A stretch of 64,000 nt of DNA. Origin: Nocardioides faecalis. Its GTDB lineage: Bacteria; Actinomycetota; Actinomycetes; Propionibacteriales; Nocardioidaceae. The position numbers and the translations under genes are program-made. Positions 57,340-64,000 of this stretch are shown piece after piece. Location: positions 1,364,001-1,428,000 of the forward strand of contig NZ_CP074406.1 of the NCBI RefSeq assembly GCF_018388425.1, in the 5' to 3' direction. The notes under the pieces are model-generated. The model searched no databases, was not told the origin of the DNA, and saw only the letters and a program-made list of their open reading frames with translations. The stretch's first letter is position 1. Every line of letters begins with the position of its first letter.

Positions 57340-59852
57340 CCTGGCATACCGTCGGTCGGTTCGGCGCCGGGTTCAGTCCTCGGTCCGGCGTCGGCGAGCG
57401 CCGTGGCCAGCGGTCCGGCGACGGCGGCGATCGGCTGGCTGACCGGGACGCCGGAGCCGTCGCGACGACCCTCGGCGGGCGGCAGGTCGACCGGCGCCCC
57501 GCTGGCCGCCGCGGCCCGGGCGGGCCCGGTGCCCGCCCAGGCGAAGACGAGGGTGTCCTCGCCCTTGAGGAAGCGGTGGCAGCGCACGCCGCCGGTGGCG
57601 CGGCCCTTGCCGGGGTACTCGGCGAAGTCGGTGACCTTGACCGAGCCCGGCTCGGTGCCGGGCAGCGCGGTGGCCGAGCCGGAGGAGGTGACCACCACCG
57701 CGCCCTCGGGCTCCAGGGCCCCGAACCAGACAGCCTTGGCCCCGGCAGCGAGCTTGATGCCCGCCATGCCGCCACCGGAGCGACCCTGAGGCCGCACGTT
57801 GGCGGCGCCGAAGTGCAGCAGCTGGGCGTCGGAGGAGATGAAGCACAGTTCCTCGGTGCCGGTGCGCAGCTCGACGGCGCCCACGACCTCGTCGCCGTCG
57901 GCGAGCCGGACCACCTCCCACTCGTCCTTGCCGAGCACCTCGGGGTTGACCCGCTTGACCACGCCCTGGCGGGTGCCGAGGGCCAGGCCCGGCCCCTCGT
58001 CGCTCAGCGAGGTCAGCGCCAGCGCCCGCTCGCCGGCGGCCAGCTCGAGCACCTCGGTCAGCGGCAGGCCGCCCTGCAGGTTCGGCTCGTTGGCCGACGG
58101 CGGGATGGCGGGCAGGTCGAGCACCGCGAGCCGCAGGAGTCGGCCCGCGGAAGTGAGCACCCCGATGTCGGCGCGGGCGGTGGTGCGCACCGCGGAGACC
58201 ACCACGTCGTGGTTGGCCCGGCCGCCGCCGGTGCCGATCTGCTCGTCCGAGGTGGTGCGCGCCAGCAGCCCCGAGGAGGAGAGCAGCGCGAAGCACGGGT
58301 CGTCGGGGACCTCCAGCGACGCGGTCGCGGCGGCCACGGCGGTGGTGCCCGCGGACTCCAGCAGCACGGTGCGTCGCGGGGTGCCGAAGGTCTTGGCGAC
58401 CTCGCCCAGCTCGTCGGAGACGACCTGCTTGAGCAGGCCCTCGTCGGCCAGGATCGCGTCGAGCTCCTCGATCTCGCGGCGCAGCTGCTCCTGCTCCTTC
58501 TCCAGCTCGATCCGGGAGAACCGGGTCAGCCGGCGCAGCTGCATCTCGAGGATGTACTCGGCCTGGAGCTGGGAGAGCTCGAAGACGCTCATCAGTCGCT
58601 CGCGCGCCGAGGCGGAGTCGTCGCTGGTCCGGATGACCTGGATGACCTCGTCGATGTCGATCAGCGCGAGCAGCAGGCCGTCGACGAGGTGCAGCCGGTC
58701 GGCCTTCTTGTTGCGCCGGAACTGCGAGCGGCGGCGGACCACCTCGTAGCGGTGGGTGAGGAAGACCTCGAGCAGCTCCTTGAGGCCCAAGGTGCGGGGC
58801 TGGCCGTCGACGAGCGCGACGTTGTTGATCCCGAAGGAGTCCTCCATCGGGGTGAGCTTGTAGAGCTGCTCGAGCAGCGCCTCGGGCACGAAGCCGTTCT
58901 TGATCTCGATCACCAGTCGCAGGCCGTTCTCGCGGTCGGTGAGGTCCTTCATGTCGGCGATGCCCTGGATCTTCTTGGCCTGGACCAGGGTCTTGATCCG
59001 CTCCATCACCTTCTCGGTGCCGATCCCGTAGGGCAGCTCGGTGACCACGATGCCCTTGCGGCGCCCGATGGTCTCGATCCGGGTGGTGGCGCGCATCTTG
59101 AACACGCCCCGGCCGGTCTCGTAGGCGTCGCGGATCCCGTCGAGACCGACGATCTTGCCGCCGGTGGGCAGGTCGGGGCCCGGGATGAACCGCATCAGGC
59201 CCTCGACGTCGGTCTTCGGGTGCTTGATCAGGTGGCGCAGCGCCTGGACCACCTCGACCAGGTTGTGCGGCGCCATGTTGGTCGCCATGCCCACCGCGAT
59301 GCCCGTGGTGCCGTTGACCACCAGGTTCGGGATCGCCGAGGGCAGCACGGTGGGCTCGAACTCGCGGCTGTCGTAGTTCGGCTTGAAGTCGACGGTGTCC
59401 TCGTCGATCGAGTCCGTCATCACCACCGCGGGCGGCGCCATCCGCGCCTCGGTGTAACGCATCGCAGCCGGCGGGTCCTCGCCGCCGGGCGAGCCGAAGT
59501 TGCCGTGCCCGTCGACCATCGGCAGCCGCATGGCCCACGGCTGCGCGGTGCGCACCAGCGCGTCGTAGATCGCGCCGTCGCCGTGCGGGTGCAGCCGACC
59601 CATGACCTCACCGACGATGCGGGCGCACTTGGAGTGGCCGCGATCGGGGCGCAGCCCCATCTCGTTCATCGTGTACAGGATCCGGCGCTGCACCGGCTTC
59701 AACCCGTCGCGGGCGTCCGGCAGCGCCCGGGAGTAGATGACGGAGTACGCGTACTCCAGGAACGAGGTCTGCATCTCGTCCCGGATGTCGGTGTCGAGGA
59801 TGTGCTCCTCGAAGTCCTCCGGGACGGGTTCGGACTTGGTACGACGGGCCAT
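57336..59852 (-). CDS. parC: DNA topoisomerase IV subunit A (ParC/GyrA-like)
   Basis: 838 residues. The winged-helix core has [40 protein letters not shown] and the catalytic Tyr (Y133) in [10 protein letters not shown]. The coiled-coil tower follows, and the C-terminal beta-pinwheel has blades such as [16 protein letters not shown]-like and [16 protein letters not shown]. Gly stands where E. coli GyrA has Ser83. The ATG at 59852 is followed by [18 protein letters not shown]; the longer open frame upstream is rejected. GACAAT lies six bases before the ATG, possibly a -10. Pairs with ParE at 51.3 kb. Confidence 0.94.
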   Translation of the reverse strand: MARRTKSEPVPEDFEEHILDTDIRDEMQTSFLEYAYSVIYSRALPDARDGLKPVQRRILYTMNEMGLRPDRGHSKCARIVGEVMGRLHPHGDGAIYDALVRTAQPWAMRLPMVDGHGNFGSPGGEDPPAAMRYTEARMAPPAVVMTDSIDEDTVDFKPNYDSREFEPTVLPSAIPNLVVNGTTGIAVGMATNMAPHNLVEVVQALRHLIKHPKTDVEGLMRFIPGPDLPTGGKIVGLDGIRDAYETGRGVFKMRATTRIETIGRRKGIVVTELPYGIGTEKVMERIKTLVQAKKIQGIADMKDLTDRENGLRLVIEIKNGFVPEALLEQLYKLTPMEDSFGINNVALVDGQPRTLGLKELLEVFLTHRYEVVRRRSQFRRNKKADRLHLVDGLLLALIDIDEVIQVIRTSDDSASARERLMSVFELSQLQAEYILEMQLRRLTRFSRIELEKEQEQLRREIEELDAILADEGLLKQVVSDELGEVAKTFGTPRRTVLLESAGTTAVAAATASLEVPDDPCFALLSSSGLLARTTSDEQIGTGGGRANHDVVVSAVRTTARADIGVLTSAGRLLRLAVLDLPAIPPSANEPNLQGGLPLTEVLELAAGERALALTSLSDEGPGLALGTRQGVVKRVNPEVLGKDEWEVVRLADGDEVVGAVELRTGTEELCFISSDAQLLHFGAANVRPQGRSGGGMAGIKLAAGAKAVWFGALEPEGAVVVTSSGSATALPGTEPGSVKVTDFAEYPGKGRATGGVRCHRFLKGEDTLVFAWAGTGPARAAAASGAPVDLPPAEGRRDGSGVPVSQPIAAVAGPLATALADAGPRTEPGAEPTDGMPG

Positions 59853-59977
59853 GGTGCCATTGTCGCGGGTACCTCCGCGCGATCCGCGGAGGTGGTCGGT
59901 CTGTCGTCGCGGCGACTGGTGACGGCCGCCGCACCGCGGGGGTCGGCGGATGCCGCGAGGACCGATAGATTTCTCCC

Positions 59978-62701
59978 GTGAGCACCGGGGACCCCACCGC
60001 CCAGCCCGACGTCCAGGCACCTCCCGCGCACTGGGAGGGCGACGTCCTGCTCCGCGACGGCCGTACGGCGCACCTGCGCCCGATCCGCCCCGACGACGCC
60101 GAGCTGATGGTCGAGTTCTACGCCCGCGTCTCCGACGAGTCGAAGTACTACCGCTTCTTCTCGCCGATGCCGGTGCTCTCCGAGCGCGACCTGCGCCGCT
60201 TCACCCACGTCGACCACAAGGCCCGGGTGGCGTTCGTGGTGCTGCTCGGCGAGCGGATGATCGCGGTGGGCCGTTACGACTCGGTGGGGGACAAGGAGGC
60301 CGAGGTCGCCTTCCTCGTCGAGGACAACCACCAGGGCCGAGGCATCGCGCAGCTCCTGCTCGAGCACCTCGCCCAGGCGGGCCGCGAGCGCGGCATCGAG
60401 CGGTTCACCGCCGAGGTGCTGCCCGACAACTCGCGGATGATCCAGACGTTCCGCGACGCCGGCTACCGGGTGGCCAGCGGCTACCACGACGGCGTGATCA
60501 CGCTGGAGTTCCCGATCGACCCGACCGAGACCGCGATCGGGGTGATGCACGACCGCGAGCATGCCGCCGAGGCCGCCTCCATCCACCGGTTCTTCCATCC
60601 CAAGTCGGTCGCGATCATCGGCGCCAGTCGGCGCCAGGAGACGATCGGGCAGGTGCTGGTGCGCAACCTGGTCACCGCCGACTACGGCGGCCGGGTCTAC
60701 GTGGTGAACCCGTCCGCCCCGGCGGTCTCCGGCATGCCGGCCTACAAGAACGTCAACGAGATCCCCGACGACGTCGACGTGGCGATCGTCGCGGTGCCCG
60801 CGGACGCGGTCACCGACGTGGTGCTCGACTGCGCCAACAAGGGCGTGCACGGACTGATCGTGATCTCCTCGGGCTTCGCCGAGACCGGCGAGGAGGGCCG
60901 CAAGCGCCAGCGGCACCTCGCCGGGCTGTGCCGCTCCTACGGGCTGCGGCTGATCGGGCCGAACTGCCTGGGCATCATCAACACCGACCCGCGGGTGCAG
61001 ATCAACGCCTCGCTGTCCTCGGTGATGCCCGCCCGGGGCCGTGCCGGGTTCTTCTGCCAGTCCGGTGCGCTGGGCTCGGCGATCCTGGAGAAGGTCAAGA
61101 ACCGGGGCCTGGGCATCTCGACCTTCGTCAGTGCCGGCAACCGCGCCGACGTCTCCGGCAACGACCTCCTGCAGTACTGGGAGGAGGACGAGGCCACCGA
61201 GGTCGTCATGATGTACCTGGAGTCGATCGGAAACCCGCGCAAGTTCTCCCGCATCGCCCGACGGGTCTCCAAGCGCAAGCCGATCGTGGCGGTCCGTTCC
61301 GGCCGGACCACCCAGGGCGTCCCGATGGGCCACGCCGTACGACGTATCGGGGCCCCGCAGGCGGCCGTGGACGCCATGTTCCGCCAGGCCGGGGTGATCC
61401 AGGTCGACACCCTCGACGACATGTTCGACGTCGCCCAGCTGCTGGCCCACCAGCCGCTGCCGCGCGGGCGCCGGGTCGCGATCGTCGGCAACTCCGACGC
61501 CATCGGGCTGCTGGCCGCCGACGCCGCGTCTGCGGTGGGCCTGGTCGTGAACCGCTCGGTCGCGCTCGGCGCGGAGGCCACCGCGGAGGACTTCGAGGAC
61601 GCCCTCGACGACGCGATCGACGACCCGGACGTGGACTCGGTGATCGCGGTCTACATCCCGCCGCTCGACGTCTCCGGCGAGGAGGTCGCCAACGTGCTGG
61701 CCGCGGTCGGCGAGCAGTCCGACAAGCCGCTGGTCTCCTCCTTCCTCGGCGCGGAGGGTGTGCCCGAGCTGCTGCGGGTGCCCGACGTGGCCGGCTCCTC
61801 GGCGGGGCGCGGCTCGGTGCCGTCGTACCCGGCGGTGGAGGCCGCGGTGCGGGCGCTGGCCCGGGTGGTCGAGTACGCGGTCTGGCTGCACAGCCCCGAC
61901 GGCGCCCCGGCCGAGCCGGCGGGAGCCGACGCACGCTCGGCGCGCCGGATGGTCGAGCGCATCCTCAGCGACCCCGAGGTCGCGGCCAACGACCGTGAGG
62001 TCGTCCTCGACCAGGAGCAGCTCACCCGGCTGCTGGGCTTCTACGGCATCGAGCTGTGGCCGATCCGGTCCGTCGCCGATGTCGAGGCGGCCGTCGCCGC
62101 CGGTGCCGAGCTCGGCTGGGACGTGGTGCTCAAGTCGACCTTGGACTCGCTGCGCGAGCGTCCCGACCAGACCCACGTGTGGCGCAACATCGGCGACGAG
62201 CGGGACATGCGCGAAGCGTGGGACGCGCTGACCCGGACCATCGACCCGGTGGTCGGGCGCTTCGTGGTGCAGCGCAACGCCGCGCCCGGGGTGCCGATCA
62301 CGGTCCGCTCGTTCGAGGACCCGCTGTTCGGGCCGGTCGTCTCGTTCGGCATCTCCGGTCCGGTCATCGAGCTGCTCGGCGACTGGTCCTACCGGATCCC
62401 GCCGCTGAGCGCGCACGAGGTCTCCTCGATGGTCCGCGAGGTGAAGAGCTCGCCGCTGCTGTTCGGCTACCGAGGCGCCGATGCCGTGGACGTGGCAGCC
62501 GTCGAGGACCTGATCACCCGGGTCGCGGCGCTGAAGAACGACCAGCCCGCGGTCAGCTCGCTGGAGCTGACCCTGGCGCTGGCCGGGACCGCCGGCGCGA
62601 CCGTGCTGACCGCCTCCGCCCGGGTCGCCGCGGTCAAGGACCCGCGGCCCGACTCCTCGGTGCGCCGGATGCCCGACCTGATCGCCACAGCCGCCGACTG
62701 A
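59978..62701 (+). CDS. Bifunctional GNAT / NDP-forming acyl-CoA synthetase-like protein acetyltransferase
   Basis: 907 residues. Residues about 20-180 form a GNAT domain with LVEDNHQGRGIAQLLLEHLA (acetyl-CoA pyrophosphate loop). Then come a CoA-binding domain (FHPKSVAIIGASRRQETIGQ), a ligase domain (GPNCLGIINTDPR, CQSGALGSAILE), and a C-terminal ATP-grasp-like domain (LLGFYGIELWPI, VLKSTLDSL). The GNAT-first order is that of the Streptomyces PatA type, which acetylates metabolic enzymes such as acyl-CoA synthetases. The phospho-His motif SHTG is not conserved here (GHAVRRIGAP), so the synthetase half may be regulatory. A TAGATT box (59966-59971) is six bases before the GTG. Confidence 0.9.
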   Translation: MSTGDPTAQPDVQAPPAHWEGDVLLRDGRTAHLRPIRPDDAELMVEFYARVSDESKYYRFFSPMPVLSERDLRRFTHVDHKARVAFVVLLGERMIAVGRYDSVGDKEAEVAFLVEDNHQGRGIAQLLLEHLAQAGRERGIERFTAEVLPDNSRMIQTFRDAGYRVASGYHDGVITLEFPIDPTETAIGVMHDREHAAEAASIHRFFHPKSVAIIGASRRQETIGQVLVRNLVTADYGGRVYVVNPSAPAVSGMPAYKNVNEIPDDVDVAIVAVPADAVTDVVLDCANKGVHGLIVISSGFAETGEEGRKRQRHLAGLCRSYGLRLIGPNCLGIINTDPRVQINASLSSVMPARGRAGFFCQSGALGSAILEKVKNRGLGISTFVSAGNRADVSGNDLLQYWEEDEATEVVMMYLESIGNPRKFSRIARRVSKRKPIVAVRSGRTTQGVPMGHAVRRIGAPQAAVDAMFRQAGVIQVDTLDDMFDVAQLLAHQPLPRGRRVAIVGNSDAIGLLAADAASAVGLVVNRSVALGAEATAEDFEDALDDAIDDPDVDSVIAVYIPPLDVSGEEVANVLAAVGEQSDKPLVSSFLGAEGVPELLRVPDVAGSSAGRGSVPSYPAVEAAVRALARVVEYAVWLHSPDGAPAEPAGADARSARRMVERILSDPEVAANDREVVLDQEQLTRLLGFYGIELWPIRSVADVEAAVAAGAELGWDVVLKSTLDSLRERPDQTHVWRNIGDERDMREAWDALTRTIDPVVGRFVVQRNAAPGVPITVRSFEDPLFGPVVSFGISGPVIELLGDWSYRIPPLSAHEVSSMVREVKSSPLLFGYRGADAVDVAAVEDLITRVAALKNDQPAVSSLELTLALAGTAGATVLTASARVAAVKDPRPDSSVRRMPDLIATAAD

Positions 62702-62766
62702 GGAGCCGCCGCGGCCAACCCGGACGTTCCTGCCGGCGGCTCGGGTGGGCGTGGGAGGATGCGCGC

Positions 62767-63360
62767 ATGCCCAACCCTCGACTGCGGGGCGGTGACGACC
62801 AGGACCGCATCGCCGACCTGCACACCGCCCTCGACCGCACCGGCTACTACCCGGGCGTGGTGTCCGACGCGGTGACCGACGCCCTGGGCGGAGAGCCGGT
62901 GGTGTCGTACTACGTGCACCACGAGCCCACGTTCGAGCGCGACGAGGTGCGCCGCCACCAGACGGTCGTGGTGCTCACCCCGACCCGGCTGATCCTGGCC
63001 CACACCGACGAGCACGCCGGGGACGACCTGCTGCCGGAGCCCTACACCTCGACGTCGACGGAGGCGGTCAGCCTCTCGGCGGTCTCCTCGGTCGTGATCA
63101 CCCGGATGAGCACCGACCCCACCGGCCGCTCCCGCCCGCCCGCCGAGGCCGTGCTCACCATCGGCTGGGGCGCGGTCAGCCGGGTGGACCTCGAGCCCGC
63201 CGGCTGCGACGACCCCCAGTGCGACGCCGACCACGGCTACACCGGGATGCTCTCCTCGGACGACTTCTCGCTGCGGGTCTCGGCCGCGGCCGACGGCGCC
63301 GGGGCCGTCGCCGGCCTGCTGTCCTTCGGGGCCGCGCTGTCCTCGCTGACCCGTGGCTGA
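62767..63360 (+). CDS. DUF5998 family protein
   Basis: 197 residues: HTALDRTGYYPGVVSDAVTD, EPVVSYYVHHEPTFERDEVR and RHQTVVVLTPTRLILAHTDE, a DUF5998 pattern conserved in actinobacteria beside the alkaline-phosphatase-like gene that follows. A PH-like or nucleotide-binding fold is possible; the function is unknown. GGAGG before the ATG and a GAGGAT element six bases upstream both exist. The next gene's GTG overlaps its stop by eight bases. Confidence 0.87.
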   Translation: MPNPRLRGGDDQDRIADLHTALDRTGYYPGVVSDAVTDALGGEPVVSYYVHHEPTFERDEVRRHQTVVVLTPTRLILAHTDEHAGDDLLPEPYTSTSTEAVSLSAVSSVVITRMSTDPTGRSRPPAEAVLTIGWGAVSRVDLEPAGCDDPQCDADHGYTGMLSSDDFSLRVSAAADGAGAVAGLLSFGAALSSLTRG

Positions 63361-64000
63361 GCCGGTGCCCGGCGAGGCCGGGACGGACGACTTCTGCGAG
63401 CCTGCGTACGGCGTGCGCTCGCTCGGCGACATCGTCCCCGCCGCCGCCCGCGCCCTCGGCAGCCCGCTCGGCCCGCCGCCCAGCGGGCTCGAGCTGCCCG
63501 ACGCCTCGGCCTACGTGCTCTTCCTCATCGACGGCCTCGGCGCCCGGCTCCTGCAGCGCTACGCCCACGCGGCGCCGTACCTCTCCTCGCTGCTGGCGTC
63601 CTCCACCCCGGCGACCGCGAGCGTGCCGTCGACCACGTCGACGTCGCTGACCTCGCTGGGCACCGGGCTGAACCCGGGCGCGCACGGCCTGGTCGGGTTC
63701 ACCACCCGCATCCCCGGCACCTCCGAGCTGCTCAACGCGCTGGTGTGGGACCACGACATCGACCCGCTGGAGTGGCAGCCGCACCCCACGACGTTCACCT
63801 CGCTGCAGGCCAACGGGGTGAAGGTCTCGGTGGTCAACAAGCGTGAGTTCTTCGGCAGCGGGCTCACCGTCGCCGCCCACCGCGGTGCCGACTACGTGGG
63901 CGCGGACCGGGTCGGTGAGCGGATCGCCGCCGTCGTCGCCGCCTCCCGGCCACGTCCCGGGCAGCCGACCCTGACCTACGTCTACGACGGCGACCTCGAC
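63353..64000 (+). CDS. Alkaline phosphatase superfamily protein (nucleotide pyrophosphatase-like), N-terminal part
   Basis: 216 codons are visible before the window ends. YVLFLIDGLGARLLQRY holds the first metal-binding Asp. SVPSTTSTSLTSLGTGLNPG holds the nucleophilic Thr, and GAHGLVGFTTRIPG follows, as in nucleotide pyrophosphatase/phosphodiesterases of the alkaline phosphatase superfamily. DHDIDPLEWQPHPTTFTSLQ also fits the family. The GTG start lies within the end of the DUF5998 gene, so they are coupled. Metal-site residues of the C-terminal half are outside the window. Confidence 0.9.
   Translation, partial: MAEPVPGEAGTDDFCEPAYGVRSLGDIVPAAARALGSPLGPPPSGLELPDASAYVLFLIDGLGARLLQRYAHAAPYLSSLLASSTPATASVPSTTSTSLTSLGTGLNPGAHGLVGFTTRIPGTSELLNALVWDHDIDPLEWQPHPTTFTSLQANGVKVSVVNKREFFGSGLTVAAHRGADYVGADRVGERIAAVVAASRPRPGQPTLTYVYDGDLD

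Noticed and set aside
51264-59852. Naming the topoisomerase genes gyrB and gyrA
   Set aside because: Position beside sigA and wide separation of the subunits match the second type IIA enzyme of actinobacteria (parE/parC); gyrB-gyrA normally lie together near dnaA. Sequence alone cannot fully exclude gyrase activity.

Overview
The window is high-GC DNA from an actinobacterium, most likely a Nocardioides-like member of the Nocardioidaceae. The evidence is the extreme third-position GC, the frequent GTG starts, the sigA/parE/parC neighbourhood, a DUF222-HNH gene, DUF5998 and DUF7455 proteins, and many genes whose start codon lies 6-7 bases after a TANNNT box (leaderless transcripts). The genus is an inference; no rRNA is present. 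Most of the window is chromosomal backbone, with one accessory stretch at about 26.4-35.4 kb whose base composition looks less GC-rich by eye.

Layout. 0-5.2 kb: the end of a cold-shock gene with its terminator, the RNase P RNA, a small gene under a LexA box, a secreted nuclease, DUF2200, a DksA-like protein, a gamma carbonic anhydrase, and a thioesterase-amidohydrolase pair. 5.2-12.6 kb: SGNH hydrolase, NUDIX, CinA, NAD(P)H-hydrate dehydratase, histidine phosphatase, release factor 3, a decayed MocR-type remnant and a tocopherol-cyclase-like gene. 12.7-16.8 kb: a reverse-strand cluster of NERD protein, DUF222/HNH endonuclease and SNF2-like helicase. 16.8-26.4 kb: TetR/MpaB-type oxygenase, a lipase-like hydrolase, small proteins, HrpB helicase, a broken small gene and a carotenoid oxygenase.

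26.5-35.4 kb is the accessory region: a methyltransferase, then two large unfamiliar genes on the + strand. The first (661 aa) ends in a HEPN-like R-N-x3-H motif. The second (1205 aa) ends in a PD-(D/E)XK-type nuclease motif. Perfect inverted repeats lie upstream of and between them. I regard this pair as the best candidate for an undescribed, possibly anti-phage, system. A secreted metzincin protease, a lipoprotein and a gene fragment follow.

35.5-48 kb: aldo/keto reductase, the complete kdpFABCDE potassium system on the reverse strand with a likely KdpE site upstream, and an ATP-grasp / alpha-E / transglutaminase-like operon whose transglutaminase lacks its catalytic Cys and His. 48-64 kb: HhH-GPD glycosylase, the principal sigma factor, topoisomerase IV subunits parE and parC, the lprG-P55 lipid export pair coupled to parC, beta carbonic anhydrase, a GNAT/acyl-CoA-synthetase protein acetyltransferase, DUF5998, and the start of an alkaline-phosphatase-family gene cut by the window edge.

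Two intergenic arrays of 22-bp units (12.6 kb and 54.0 kb) share a CCGA(A/G)TC-like core. The second is built as opposed direct arrays that could fold into a large hairpin. All functional calls come from reading motifs by eye; no database search was possible.
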